Assembly (NCBI RefSeq): GCF_014203115.1
Contig: NZ_JACHIJ010000001.1
Span: 248,001 to 312,000, forward strand
Direction: 5' to 3'
DNA length: 64,000 nucleotides
Origin: Afipia massiliensis
GTDB lineage: Bacteria; Pseudomonadota; Alphaproteobacteria; Rhizobiales; Xanthobacteraceae
Position numbers and translations under genes: made by a program. Below the pieces are notes generated by a model. That model had not been told where the DNA came from and made no database searches. It saw only the letters and a program-made list of their open reading frames with translations. Positions 55,344-64,000 of the stretch are shown here, piece after piece (within the stretch, counting starts at the first letter, position 1; each line of letters begins with the position of its first letter).

Positions 55344-56535
55344 GCGTGTCTGCCTCGAGCGTGCCGCCGGCGAAATTGCGATAGATGAAACGCCGATTGT
55401 CACCGGCAGCCTCGCTCATCGCCGTTTTGAATATCTGTTCGTGCATGGGAGAGAGCGCGCAGGCCGGATCGGTGTTGGCCGCATTCCCGGTCAGTGCAAA
55501 GGCCTGACAGCGGCAGCCGCCATAATCGACCTCCTTGTACGCGCAACTTTGACACGGCTCCGGCATCCAGCCGGTTCCGCGATAACGGTTGAACGCTTCA
55601 GAGTTCTGCCAGATCCATGCGATCGGATGATCCCGCACCGACTCGAATGTCAGACCCGTGATCGTTTCCGCCGCATGGCACGGCAGGATCTTGCCTGACG
55701 GCGAGATGTTGAAGAACTGCCTTCCCCAGCCGCCCATGCATTTCTTGGGACGCAACGCATAGTAGTCCGGTACGACGTAGTCGATGGCGAGAATGCCTTT
55801 CAGCCGCACCTGCGCCTCTTCAACGATGCGGGAGGTCTCGTCGATCTGATCCATCGTGGGCATCAGCGACGCGCGGTTCTTCAGCGCCCAGCCGTAATAC
55901 TGGACATTGGCGACTTCGAGCCTGTCGGCATCGAGATCGACAGCCATCTGAATGATGTCCGCGAGCTGAAACAGGTTCTGACGGTGCATCACCGCGTTCA
56001 CCGTCAGCGGCAGACCAAGCTCACGAGCCCAGCGTGCAACCTCGATCTTCTTCGCATGGGCATGCTTCAATCCGGCGACGCGGTCGGCAACACCCTCCTC
56101 ACTACCCTGAAAACTGATCTGGATGTGACAAAGCCCCGCATCGGCCAAAGCGGCGAGTTTGTCCTTGCTCAGCAGCACGGCAGAGGTGATGAGGTTTGAA
56201 TACAGTCCGGAATCTGTGGAGTGCTGAACGATCTCAACGAGATCCTTGCGCGCCGTGGGCTCCCCGCCGGAAAAGTGAATCTGGAGTACGCCGATTTCGG
56301 CGAGTTCGCTCAGCACGCGCTTCCACTCAGCCGTGGTGAGCTCTGCGCCGCTGCGCTCAAGCTCCAGTGGATTCGAACAGTATGGACATTGCAGCGGACA
56401 ACGATGCGTGAGTTCCGCCAGGACCGCCAGTGGAATGCCAAAGGTTTCCGCCTGCGACTTGCGCGCCTCCAGCACCGCCAATCCGTCGGCGGGATCGGCG
56501 CGAACAGGAGAAGCATCGGTCAGCGTCGGACTCAT
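55333..56535 (-). CDS. pqqE: PqqA peptide cyclase (radical SAM)
   Basis: The 400-residue radical SAM enzyme crosslinks Glu and Tyr of PqqA with PqqD as chaperone. C46, C50 and C53 in HRCPLQCPYC hold the SAM cluster. The C-terminal SPASM domain has cysteines in PCHAAETI, PEPCQSCAYK and YGGCRCQAF for auxiliary clusters. The start overlaps pqqD as ATGA. Confidence 0.97.
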   Translation of the reverse strand: MSPTLTDASPVRADPADGLAVLEARKSQAETFGIPLAVLAELTHRCPLQCPYCSNPLELERSGAELTTAEWKRVLSELAEIGVLQIHFSGGEPTARKDLVEIVQHSTDSGLYSNLITSAVLLSKDKLAALADAGLCHIQISFQGSEEGVADRVAGLKHAHAKKIEVARWARELGLPLTVNAVMHRQNLFQLADIIQMAVDLDADRLEVANVQYYGWALKNRASLMPTMDQIDETSRIVEEAQVRLKGILAIDYVVPDYYALRPKKCMGGWGRQFFNISPSGKILPCHAAETITGLTFESVRDHPIAWIWQNSEAFNRYRGTGWMPEPCQSCAYKEVDYGGCRCQAFALTGNAANTDPACALSPMHEQIFKTAMSEAAGDNRRFIYRNFAGGTLEADTHGA

Positions 56536-56846
56536 GATTTGGTGTCCTGTGCCTCGGCGAGAAAGCCTTTTTCGGCGAGATCCCGCAGCATGGCAATGAC
56601 ATCGGTGCCGATCAGGCCACGATCAGCGGCATACTTCGCGGCCAGCACGTCGATGATCTGATCGACACTACGGACGCCATCGCAGAGTTGCAAAATTTCT
56701 ACCGCAATCTCATCCGGTGCAAGCACCCTCTCAGGCACCAGAATGACCCAAACCTGACGCGCTTCGTCGAATTTCAGTTTGGCGTGCCGCGCCAGAACGG
56801 GACGGCTTCCTTCAGTTATGTCGATCCGCCGGCTTCGCAATGCCAT
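56532..56846 (-). CDS. pqqD: PQQ biosynthesis peptide chaperone PqqD
   Basis: The 104-residue RiPP-recognition-type protein has ARHAKLKFDEARQVWVILVPERVL and DGVRSVDQIIDVLAAKYAADR. It binds the PqqA peptide and presents it to PqqE. It overlaps pqqE by four bases and pqqC by one, and is separate rather than fused to pqqC as in some methylotrophs. Confidence 0.96.
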   Translation of the reverse strand: MALRSRRIDITEGSRPVLARHAKLKFDEARQVWVILVPERVLAPDEIAVEILQLCDGVRSVDQIIDVLAAKYAADRGLIGTDVIAMLRDLAEKGFLAEAQDTKS

Positions 56847-57610
56847 CAGCCCTTCTCCGGCACAAAAGCGCCCGGCGGAACGTGGCCATCGACATAGGCG
56901 TGATAAAGCGCATCGAGCTGGACCCAGAGCACGTTGGTCTTAAAGATCAGTGCATTGCACACGGCCTCACGTTCTTCCGGCGTTTTTGCATGCTTCCTGA
57001 CGAAATCGAGGGCGAAATTGGCATCGCGCGGTGCCTGCTCCATACGACGCTTGAAATAGCTCATGATGTTCGGGTTGATGAAGTCGTAATGCGCCAACAT
57101 CCCCGAAATGCGCTCTTCGTGCAGGTTCGGCGCAAACAACTCGGTCAGAGACGACGCAATAGCCTCGAGCGGCGTCCGGTCGCGGACAAAATGGACGTAG
57201 GCGTCCACAGCAAAGCGCGTTGCCGGGAGAATTCCCTCGGCGGATTCGACGTAGGCGCTGTCGAGACCTAGCCCTTCAGTCAGCTTCAGCCAGCGTTCGA
57301 TCCCACCCTCGGTGTCCACATCGCCGTCGTGATCTTCGATGCGGTGCCGCCATTCCAGCCTGATGTTGCGATCACGGAACCGCGAGATCACCACCGCATC
57401 CTTGATTGGAATGGAACTTTGATAATAGTAGCGATTAAGAGCCCAGGCCTGCACCTGCCCTTTGTTGAGCTTGCCGCCATGCAACAACCGGTGGAACGGA
57501 TGCAGGTTGTGATAACGCGTGGCGCCGATGCCTCGAAGCGCGGTCTCAAGTTCGTCCGCTGTCGCAAGCGGCGTTCCGGTCTTCAGTGCAAACACACTCG
57601 TCGCGATCAA
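56846..57610 (-). CDS. pqqC: Pyrroloquinoline-quinone synthase
   Basis: The 254-residue cofactorless oxidase performs the final ring closure and eight-electron oxidation. It is all-helical with the active-site stretches YHNLHPFHRLLHGGKL, NRYYYQSSIPIKD, HRIEDHDGD and HAKTPEEREAV. TTG 57610 is the likely start; it overlaps the pqqB stop by four bases, and no ATG is available. Confidence 0.96.
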   Translation of the reverse strand: MIATSVFALKTGTPLATADELETALRGIGATRYHNLHPFHRLLHGGKLNKGQVQAWALNRYYYQSSIPIKDAVVISRFRDRNIRLEWRHRIEDHDGDVDTEGGIERWLKLTEGLGLDSAYVESAEGILPATRFAVDAYVHFVRDRTPLEAIASSLTELFAPNLHEERISGMLAHYDFINPNIMSYFKRRMEQAPRDANFALDFVRKHAKTPEEREAVCNALIFKTNVLWVQLDALYHAYVDGHVPPGAFVPEKG

Positions 57611-58524
57611 GTGGTGATCTCCGCTCCGTCCGAAGGAATTTGCCAGCCCGCACGCTCGGCCGCCTGACGTTCGGCGGAGCCCGGAAGCAAAACCGGATTT
57701 GAATTATTGATATGCAGGAAAATCTTGCGGGCAATGCCGAGGTCCGCGAACGCAGCTATCGCGCCGTCCTCGCCGGACATTGCCATGTGGCCCATTCGCT
57801 GCCCCGTCTTGGCGCCAAGGCCTGCAGCGATCAGTTCGTCGTCACGCCACAGCGTTCCATCGAAGAAAATCAGTGGAGCCCCTTGAAGGCGTTGCTTCAA
57901 CTCAGGGGTGAGCGCAGCGCAGGCAGCGAGAAAATACAGGTGCTCCCCGCTTCGCTTGTCGGAAATCCGCAGACCCAGTGTATCCCCGGAGTCGTCGCTG
58001 CTGCTTTCGCCTTCAAGATACCACGCCCGCTTCCCCGGCACGGCGAATGGAAGAACCTCGAGGCCAGAGAGAGAGCCGTCGGAAAGTTTCGGTTCAAACG
58101 CCACGTCAAACTCGATCGGCTCGCGCCGCACGCGCTTCTCGTCGAGCACGTTGAAGATGCTGTTCGACTTGAGAATGGAGAGTACCCGCTGATGAGCATA
58201 GATGGCGAATGGCCAGCCTTCGCGAAGCGATAGCAGCCCGGCTACAGCATCTACCTCGCCATTGGTCAGAATGACGCCGGCAATGGGACTATGCCGCAAC
58301 TGATCTGTCTTGGGATGAAGTTGGGGAGTCGCTATCACCTGCTGACGCAGGTCCGGCGAGGCATTCACCAGAAACCAGTGCTCCCCGTCTGCGCTAATGG
58401 CGATGGAAGCCTGTGTCGCGCGCAGTTCCGGGCGCCCATCGCGCGCCGCCCGGCAGATTTCACAATTGCAATTCCATTGCGGAACGCCCCCGCCCGCCGC
58501 AGCTCCAAGAACGACGACGCGCAT
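57607..58524 (-). CDS. pqqB: PqqB metallo-beta-lactamase-fold protein
   Basis: The 305-residue protein opens RVVVLGAAAGGGVPQWNCNCE, with the paired cysteines of PqqB, and has LTNGEVDAVAGLLSLREG (degenerate metal motif), FFDGTLWRDDELI, and GHMAMSGEDG. It hydroxylates the crosslinked Glu-Tyr intermediate. ATG 58524 (MRVVVLG) matches the family start. A 156-base gap separates it from pqqA. Confidence 0.96.
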   Translation of the reverse strand: MRVVVLGAAAGGGVPQWNCNCEICRAARDGRPELRATQASIAISADGEHWFLVNASPDLRQQVIATPQLHPKTDQLRHSPIAGVILTNGEVDAVAGLLSLREGWPFAIYAHQRVLSILKSNSIFNVLDEKRVRREPIEFDVAFEPKLSDGSLSGLEVLPFAVPGKRAWYLEGESSSDDSGDTLGLRISDKRSGEHLYFLAACAALTPELKQRLQGAPLIFFDGTLWRDDELIAAGLGAKTGQRMGHMAMSGEDGAIAAFADLGIARKIFLHINNSNPVLLPGSAERQAAERAGWQIPSDGAEITT

Positions 58525-58680
58525 CAGACTCCGCCCTCGATTCAATCACAGGATTAGTGATGGCAGAATTCAACGCCACAGACGCCAACAACCCGGCCTC
58601 GCACAGGAACACCTCTTCCTTCAAGGAATTCCTGGCGCAAACCGGATCGCTTTACTGCGAACCTGATAGCGAGATGCGGC

Positions 58681-58761
58681 CTATTTTCGTGCCGCGCAGG
58701 CGTACATATTGATTTCCATGCCCACTGGCACTTCGACAATCCTAGGGGTCTTCCAGGCCAT
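58681..58761 (-). CDS. pqqA: PQQ precursor peptide PqqA
   Basis: The 26-residue peptide MAWKTPRIVEVPVGMEINMY plus ACAARK carries E16 and Y20 in the invariant E-x-x-x-Y arrangement, the atoms of which become PQQ. AAGGAG lies six bases before the ATG. It heads the pqqABCDE operon; the 156-base gap to pqqB is wider than the others and may allow more PqqA than enzyme. Confidence 0.97.
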   Translation of the reverse strand: MAWKTPRIVEVPVGMEINMYACAARK

Positions 58762-59103
58762 TTTGGTCTCCTTGCCCATTGTGGACGCGACTTTGAATCC
58801 TCGTCCGTGACAAAGCTAACATGGAGCTTCCGAACCGTGCCATTGAATTTCAGACACCAACGCCACAAGTTTGTGACCTAGTCGGCCGCGTGTGCAGCGC
58901 ACCAATGCTCAATCCTTTCTCGCGGCGATGCAAAAAACTGCACCTTCGCGAAAAAGCGCTTTACGCGGATACCTGTCTCTCTCAACCTGTCGTCAATAAC
59001 GACGCCGCAACGGCGCGATTCTTCAGCCTTCCGAGCCGAGGGACGGACGACTCTGTAGTGACAGGGAGGGAATCCACTGAGCTTACCCCGCGCACGCATC
59101 AAA

Positions 59104-59424
59104 ATGTCCGATGCGGATATCGTCAGCCGGTTCGAACGGCTCGGTTACAAACTCGCCATCGATCAGATCGCCTTCACATCGGAAAGCGTCGAGGGCTTCT
59201 ACGACGCGCGGGAAACACTCTGGACAGGTGTAGGTACGGTCAAGATCTATGAGGAAGGCGGATTGCTTCTTGTTGAAAAAGCACAGCCGCGCGCAGGCCA
59301 GCCCTCGCGCGACATCGCGGTCATCAGCCTCGGACATGCGCGTGCTGTGATGGGCGTCCTCAAACCGGACAAGTCAGCGGAGTTGCCGCGGTATGCCGGG
59401 CGCATGGAATTGTCCGAACGTTAG
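59104..59424 (+). CDS. Small hypothetical protein
   Basis: The 106-residue product is soluble, mixed alpha/beta in appearance, with no signal peptide, membrane helix or motif I recognise. Codon usage and third-position GC look coding. Upstream sequence offers no good ribosome site, so the start is uncertain. It lies between the pqq operon, which runs the other way, and convergent phoB. The interval 58762-59103 holds the pqq promoter region and nothing else recognisable. Confidence 0.6.
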   Translation: MSDADIVSRFERLGYKLAIDQIAFTSESVEGFYDARETLWTGVGTVKIYEEGGLLLVEKAQPRAGQPSRDIAVISLGHARAVMGVLKPDKSAELPRYAGRMELSER

Positions 59425-59468
59425 AACGGATCATCTTCGCGCGCCAATCGACGGCTCTCAGCCTGACG

Positions 59469-60170
59469 CTATTCCGCCTTGGCAAATCGATCGTCGAGCG
59501 CGTAGCCCGCGCCGCGAACGGTACGGATCGGATCGGATTCCCGACCGAGGTTCAGAAGCTTCCGCAGTCGCCCGATGTGGACGTCTACGGTACGCTCGTC
59601 GATATAGATGTCGCGTCCCCACACGCCGTCGAGCAACTGCTCGCGGCTGAACACGCGTCCCGGATGCTCAAGGAAGAATTCAAGCAGTCGATATTCGGTC
59701 GGTCCGAGATCGATCGGGCGACCCGAGCGAGCAACGCGGCGTCTATCCCGATCCAGTTCGATGTCGCCGAATGCGAGCACCGTGGCCAAGCGCTCAGGAC
59801 TGGCACGCCGCAAAAGGCCCTTCACGCGTGCGAGCAATTCCGGAACCGAGAACGGTTTCACGATGTAATCGTCCGCACCAGTTGCAAGTCCTCTCACCCG
59901 TTCGCTTTCCTCGCCGCGCGCAGTCAGCATGATGATTGGAATCTGCTTGGTCTCGGGGCGCGCACGCAACCGGCGGCATAGCTCAATCCCGGACAGGCCC
60001 GGAAGCATCCAGTCGAGGACGATGAGATCGGGAACGTGCTCCTTGAGCCGTGTATCCGCATCGTCGCCACGTGCAACCGTTTCGACGTCGTAGCCCTCGG
60101 CATCAAGGTTGTAGCGAAGCAGCGTGGTCAGCGCTTCTTCGTCCTCGACCACAAGAATTCGGGCGCTCAT
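59469..60170 (-). CDS. phoB: Phosphate regulon response regulator PhoB
   Basis: The 233-residue OmpR-type regulator has phospho-acceptor D53 in LIVLDWMLPG, T in MLTARG and K in DDYIVKPFS. The C-terminal winged helix contains LGPTEYRLLEFFLEHPGRVFSREQLL and DERTVDVHIGRLRKLL. It activates the pho regulon under phosphate limitation. It lies downstream of phoU, 24 bases away. No phoR is in the window; it may be beyond pstS. Confidence 0.97.
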   Translation of the reverse strand: MSARILVVEDEEALTTLLRYNLDAEGYDVETVARGDDADTRLKEHVPDLIVLDWMLPGLSGIELCRRLRARPETKQIPIIMLTARGEESERVRGLATGADDYIVKPFSVPELLARVKGLLRRASPERLATVLAFGDIELDRDRRRVARSGRPIDLGPTEYRLLEFFLEHPGRVFSREQLLDGVWGRDIYIDERTVDVHIGRLRKLLNLGRESDPIRTVRGAGYALDDRFAKAE

Positions 60171-60194
60171 GCTCGATCCTTCAATTGAGACATA

Positions 60195-60911
60195 TTAACT
60201 TCCAGACGCAGCCGCTGCAAAGTTCGTCATATCGCCCTTCGGGCGCTGATCGATCATCTGCTGGCCTTCGATCATATAGAATACCGTCTCGGCGATATTG
60301 GTCGCGTGATCGCCAATCCGCTCGATGTTCTTGGCGCAGAACATTAAATGGATACAGAAGCCGATGTTGCGCGGATCTTCCATCATGTAGGTCAGGAGTT
60401 CACGGAACAGCGAGGTGCAAATCGCATCGACTTCCTCGTCGCCCTTCCAGACCACCATGGCGGCAGGCAGATCATGTGCCGCGTAGGCATCGAGCACAGA
60501 TTTCACCTGCGACTGCACGAGGTCGGTCATATGCTCCAGGCCGCGGATCAATTTCAGCGGATGAAAATCACTATCGAGCGCCGCAACGCGCTTACCGATA
60601 TTCTTGGACAGGTCGCCGATGCGCTCGAGATCAGTCGCTACACGCATGGAGCTGACGATCTCACGCAAGTCGACCGCCATCGGCTGACGGCGCGCAATCG
60701 TCAGAACCGCCCGCTCCTCGATCAAATGCTGCAGCTTGTCGATGTCGAGGTCTGCGGCGACGACACGCTTGCCAAGCGCAACGTCGCGCCGGATTAGAGC
60801 GTCAACGGAATCGACGATCTGCCGTTCAGCCAGGCCGCCCATCTCGGCGACAAGCCGATTGAGCTCCTGAAGGTCTTCATCGAACGCCTTGGCGGTGTGA
60901 TCTGAACCCAT
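60195..60911 (-). CDS. phoU: Phosphate signalling protein PhoU
   Basis: The 238-residue all-helical protein has two three-helix repeats with the metal-binding E/D motifs MRVATDLERIGDLSKNIGKR and FCAKNIERIGDHATNIAETV. It links Pst transporter status to PhoR/PhoB signalling. Follows pstB by 26 bases and precedes phoB. Confidence 0.97.
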   Translation of the reverse strand: MGSDHTAKAFDEDLQELNRLVAEMGGLAERQIVDSVDALIRRDVALGKRVVAADLDIDKLQHLIEERAVLTIARRQPMAVDLREIVSSMRVATDLERIGDLSKNIGKRVAALDSDFHPLKLIRGLEHMTDLVQSQVKSVLDAYAAHDLPAAMVVWKGDEEVDAICTSLFRELLTYMMEDPRNIGFCIHLMFCAKNIERIGDHATNIAETVFYMIEGQQMIDQRPKGDMTNFAAAASGS

Positions 60912-60937
60912 GGTATGTTTCTCCCGCGAAATGCGCG

Positions 60938-61762
60938 TCAGCCGAAGCGGCCGGTGATGTAGTCTTGCGTGCGCCGATCGGTCGGCGAGGTGAATATCTT
61001 GTTGGTGTCGTCGAACTCGATCAGTTCGCCAAGATACATGAACGCGGTCTTGTCCGACACACGCGCCGCCTGCTGCATATTATGCGTTACGATGGCGATC
61101 GTGTAGTCTTCCTTCAGCTCCTGGATCAGTTCCTCGATCTTCGCGGTCGAGATCGGATCAAGTGCTGAGCAAGGCTCATCGAACAGGATCACCTCAGGGC
61201 GAACCGCAACGGTGCGCGCGATGCACAGGCGTTGCTGCTGCCCGCCCGACAGACTGAGACCGCTGGCATTCAGCTTGTCCTTGACCTCGTTCCACAGCGC
61301 TCCGCCTTTCAGCGCGGCCTCGACGCGACCGTCCATTTCCGACTTCGAGATCTTCTCATAAAGCCTGATGCCGAACGCGATGTTCTCGTAGATCGTCATC
61401 GGAAACGGCGTCGGCTTCTGGAACACCATTCCGATCCGGGCGCGCAACAGATTGAGATCGAGCTTCGGATCGAGAATGTTGGTCGTGTCCAACATCAGCC
61501 GGCCCACGGCCTTCTGACCCGGATAGAGGTCGTACATGCGGTTGAAAATCCGCAGCAAAGTCGATTTACCGCAGCCCGACGGACCGATGAAAGCGGTGAC
61601 CCGGTTCTCGCCGAGCACGAGATTGATGTTCTTCAGGGCGTGATGCTCGCCATAATAGAAATTCAGATCCCGCGCCGTGACTTTAGCTCGCGCATCCGCT
61701 TGGACAACTCCCGGTACGTGCCCACGCGGAAGATCAACACTCACTGAAAGCTGTTCGCTCAT
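60938..61762 (-). CDS. pstB: Phosphate ABC transporter ATP-binding protein
   Basis: The 274-residue ATPase has [54 protein letters not shown] and [13 protein letters not shown]. All are characteristic of PstB. The start overlaps pstA as ATGA. Confidence 0.98.
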   Translation of the reverse strand: MSEQLSVSVDLPRGHVPGVVQADARAKVTARDLNFYYGEHHALKNINLVLGENRVTAFIGPSGCGKSTLLRIFNRMYDLYPGQKAVGRLMLDTTNILDPKLDLNLLRARIGMVFQKPTPFPMTIYENIAFGIRLYEKISKSEMDGRVEAALKGGALWNEVKDKLNASGLSLSGGQQQRLCIARTVAVRPEVILFDEPCSALDPISTAKIEELIQELKEDYTIAIVTHNMQQAARVSDKTAFMYLGELIEFDDTNKIFTSPTDRRTQDYITGRFG

Positions 61763-62604
61763 TTCGATGTCCTCTCGGCGCCAAGAATGCGCGCGCCAAT
61801 GTTAAGGGCAAGTACGGTCAAGGTGATCAGCAGAGCCCCGGTCCATGCGAGCTGCTTCCAATATTCGTATGGGCTCTGGACGAAGTTGTTGATGGTCACC
61901 GGCAGATTAGCCATCGTCTTGGTAAGATCTAGGCTGAAGAACTGGTTGCTGAGCGCGGTGAACAGCAACGGTGCGGTTTCACCGGCGACGCGTGCAGTCG
62001 CCAGCAGGACGCCGGTGATCAGGCCTGCGCGCGCAGCGCGATAAGCGATGCGCTTGATGACCAATGAACGCGGCAAGCCAAGCGCGGACGCTGCTTCACG
62101 CAGCGGGTTCGGCACCAGGCCGAGCATATCCTCGGTTGTGCGCACCACCACCGGAATCACGATCACGGCAAGCGCCAGCGTGCCGGCCAGCGCCGAGAAG
62201 CCGCCCATCGGGATAACGATAGCGCCGTAGACAAATAGACCGATGATGATCGACGGTGCGCTCAACAAAATATCGTTGATGAAGCGGATCACCGACGTCA
62301 ACCGATCGTGCTTGCCGTACTCTGCGAGATACGTGCCGGCGAACAGCCCGATCGGCGCGCCGATGCCGACGCCGAGCACCGTCATGATGGCCGAGCCGAC
62401 AATGGCGTTGAGCAATCCCCCCTGACTTGAACCTGGAGGTGGAGTGTTCTCGGTGAAGACACCAAGGTGCAGACCCGCCAAGCCATTATAGAACAGCGTG
62501 AACAGGATCAGCGCAAGCCAAGTGACGCCGAATATTGCGGCGCCGAGGCACAGGAATCGGATGACAACGTCGAAGCGGCGGCGGGATGCGTAAATCGGGT
62601 TCAT
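61759..62604 (-). CDS. pstA: Phosphate ABC transporter permease PstA
   Basis: The 281-residue inner-membrane protein has six helices and the EAA-type loop [48 protein letters not shown] and [11 protein letters not shown] fit PstA. One base separates it from the pstC stop. Confidence 0.97.
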   Translation of the reverse strand: MNPIYASRRRFDVVIRFLCLGAAIFGVTWLALILFTLFYNGLAGLHLGVFTENTPPPGSSQGGLLNAIVGSAIMTVLGVGIGAPIGLFAGTYLAEYGKHDRLTSVIRFINDILLSAPSIIIGLFVYGAIVIPMGGFSALAGTLALAVIVIPVVVRTTEDMLGLVPNPLREAASALGLPRSLVIKRIAYRAARAGLITGVLLATARVAGETAPLLFTALSNQFFSLDLTKTMANLPVTINNFVQSPYEYWKQLAWTGALLITLTVLALNIGARILGAERTSK

Positions 62605-62605
62605 G

Positions 62606-63622
62606 TTATTTCCCCGCCTTGTTTTGGAGACGCATCAGCATCAACCGCGCAGCCGCCAGCACGAAGAACGTGAGCACGAACAACAGCAGACCGAGCAGAA
62701 TGAGGCCGGACTGATGAAGGCCATCGCTTTCGGCAAATTCGCTGGCGATAGCCGCTGAAATTGTCGTGCCGGGTGCAAAGACCGACGAAGATATCCGGAA
62801 TGAGTTTCCGATGATGAAAGTGACAGCCATCGTCTCGCCAAGGGCGCGGCCGAGCGCCAGCATAATGCCGCCGATCACGCCGACCTTGGTATAAGGGATC
62901 ACGACGTTGCGGACGACTTCCCATGTGGTGCAACCGACGCCATAGGCGGCTTCCTTCAGCACCGGCGGCACCGTCTTGAACACGTCGACCGAAATCGCGG
63001 TGATGAACGGAAGCACCATGATCGCGAGGATCAGCGCGGCATTGAACAGGCTGAGATACGACGGCGGACCCGCGAAGATCGAGCCAAGAACAGGAACCCC
63101 GTCAAACATCCGGATCATGAAGGGCTGGAACGTATCGGCCATAAAGGGCCCCAATACAAAGAAACCCCACATGCCGTAGATGATCGATGGAATGCCCGCG
63201 AGCAGTTCGACTGCGAGGCCGATCGGACGGCGCAACCACTGCGGACAAAGCTCGGTCAGGAAGATCGCAATGCCGATACCGACCGGGATGGCGATCATCA
63301 TCGCGATCACCGACGTCACCAGCGTGCCATAGATCGGGCCAAGCGCGCCGAGAACCGGTGGATCCGCGGACGGCGCCCAGCGCTGCGTCCACAGGAATGC
63401 AAATCCATACTCCTTCATTGCTGGCCACGCGCCCGCGATGAGGGAAAGAATAATTCCGCCAAGAATGAGAAGAACCGCGAGCGCGCAGGCCCGAGTGGTC
63501 CAGTAGAATGCCTTGTCGCCGAATTTGAATGCGCTGAGCGCCTTCGCGCGATCGTAAGGTCCGGCTTCTTCTATCGAGGTGCTCTGAACGGCCATCTCTG
63601 CCACGCTCGTCCCCTGTCCCAT
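62606..63622 (-). CDS. pstC: Phosphate ABC transporter permease PstC
   Basis: The 338-residue inner-membrane protein has an N-terminal cytoplasmic segment of about 40 residues, then about six helices. [24 protein letters not shown] and the loop [22 protein letters not shown] are diagnostic. It pairs with PstA to form the channel. It is separated from pstS by 95 bases that contain a strong hairpin. Confidence 0.97.
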   Translation of the reverse strand: MGQGTSVAEMAVQSTSIEEAGPYDRAKALSAFKFGDKAFYWTTRACALAVLLILGGIILSLIAGAWPAMKEYGFAFLWTQRWAPSADPPVLGALGPIYGTLVTSVIAMMIAIPVGIGIAIFLTELCPQWLRRPIGLAVELLAGIPSIIYGMWGFFVLGPFMADTFQPFMIRMFDGVPVLGSIFAGPPSYLSLFNAALILAIMVLPFITAISVDVFKTVPPVLKEAAYGVGCTTWEVVRNVVIPYTKVGVIGGIMLALGRALGETMAVTFIIGNSFRISSSVFAPGTTISAAIASEFAESDGLHQSGLILLGLLLFVLTFFVLAAARLMLMRLQNKAGK

Positions 63623-63680
63623 TCATTCTAGTTGAAGTCTGCCGGCCACACACGTCTGGCGCCGGTCGCCGTCAAAGAAA

Positions 63681-63708
63681 CCGGAGGAGAGGCTGGCCTC
63701 TCCTCCGG
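63681..63708 (-). terminator. Perfect 12-pair hairpin between pstS and pstC
   Basis: CCGGAGGAGAGG and CCTCTCCTCCGG pair without mismatch around CTGG or its complement. On the transcribed strand the stem is followed by TTTCTTTG. It begins 10 bases after the pstS stop. It probably terminates part of the transcripts or protects the pstS mRNA end, giving more binding protein than permease. Confidence 0.8.
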
Positions 63709-63717
63709 AACACTTGC

Positions 63718-64000
63718 TTAGCTCTTGATGTCGGCTGACCAGGTCTTTTCGATCTGCTTGACCACAGAATCCGGCATCGGGATGTAGTCGAGCTCTTCGG
63801 CAAGCTTGTCGCCCTTCTCGAACGCCCAAGTGAAGAACTTGATTGCTTCCGCAGACGCAGCCTTGTCGACCGGAGTCTTGTACATGAGGATGAAGGTCGC
63901 GCCGGTGATGGGCCACGAAGCTTCGCCCGGCTGGTCGGTCAGGATCACGTAGTAATTCTTGGAGCCTACCCAATCGGCATTGGAGGCGGCCGCCTGGAAC
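63718..64000 (-). CDS. pstS: Phosphate-binding protein PstS, C-terminal part (cut by window edge)
   Basis: Only the last 93 residues are present; the frame stays open to the right edge. FQAAASNADWVGSKNYY, ITGATFILMYKTPVDKAASAEAIKFFTWAF and the ending LDYIPMPDSVVKQIEKTWSADIKS match the C-terminus of PstS periplasmic phosphate-binding proteins. The start, signal peptide and any pho box lie outside the window. It heads the operon pstS-pstC-pstA-pstB-phoU-phoB. Confidence 0.95.
   Translation of the reverse strand, partial: FQAAASNADWVGSKNYYVILTDQPGEASWPITGATFILMYKTPVDKAASAEAIKFFTWAFEKGDKLAEELDYIPMPDSVVKQIEKTWSADIKS

Noticed and set aside
58560-58712. Plus-strand frame of about 50 codons between pqqB and pqqA
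   Set aside because: Lies on the opposite strand within the pqq transcript, overlaps pqqA and shows no recognisable product.

Overview
The window is chromosomal DNA from a high-GC alphaproteobacterium. The gene content points to the Bradyrhizobium / Rhodopseudomonas / Afipia group (Hyphomicrobiales, Nitrobacteraceae). The pointers are the nnr-glnB-glnA neighbourhood, the pstSCAB-phoU-phoB order, a CmpA/NrtA-type cyanate transporter, and palindromic intergenic repeats of the CGTCAT...ATGACG kind common in that group. This placement is inferred from gene content and style, not from a search. I see no rRNA, prophage, insertion sequence or CRISPR array.

Layout. 0.2-4.3 kb: a TPR protein and a small exported protein, a tRNA-Leu(UAG), and a Tat-exported multicopper-oxidase-fold protein that has lost nearly all copper ligands. 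4.3-8.2 kb: nnr, then glnB and glnA behind a sigma-54 promoter. 8.2-11.1 kb: a tightly overlapping minus-strand operon (ArsR, SRPBCC, small membrane protein, DUF1801, DUF1801 fused to a trypsin-like protease). 11.3-18.0 kb: an MscS channel with a pentapeptide-repeat tail, about 570 bp of structured non-coding DNA, a hotdog protein, a DUF188 protein and an ABC-F ATPase. 18.0-28.0 kb: a long minus-strand catabolic block ordered TetR, mmsA, isobutyryl-CoA dehydrogenase, 3-hydroxyisobutyryl-CoA hydrolase, mmsB, acyl-CoA synthetase, MaoC, SDR, flavoprotein; this is the valine branch plus general acyl-CoA oxidation. 28.1-35.5 kb: an enoyl-CoA hydratase, a thiolase, a FabF paralogue, an HxlR/enoyl reductase divergent pair, a methyltransferase, a small basic protein and a DUF4189 protein. 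35.5-42.3 kb: a three-gene transglutaminase / ATP-grasp-alpha-E / transglutaminase-DUF2126 operon. 42.4-48.2 kb: a sigma-54 activator divergent from a cyanate transporter-cyanase operon. 48.1-52.4 kb: L-threonate/tetronate catabolism (ltnD, otnI, otnK against otnC-arsC). 52.6-58.8 kb: a PQQ-type sugar dehydrogenase and cytochrome c facing pqqABCDE plus a prolyl aminopeptidase. 59.1-64.0 kb: a small unknown gene and the pst-pho phosphate operon, with pstS cut by the window edge.

How it fits together. Two nitrogen systems carry near-consensus sigma-54 promoters: glnB(-glnA), and the cyanate operon, which releases ammonia that GlnA can assimilate. The cyanate promoter has the window's most distinctive regulatory signal: three copies of the palindrome ACGA-N4-TCGT between the sigma-54 activator gene and the sigma-54 promoter. 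The PQQ operon probably supplies cofactor to the adjacent sugar dehydrogenase, whose electrons could pass to the adjacent c-type cytochrome.
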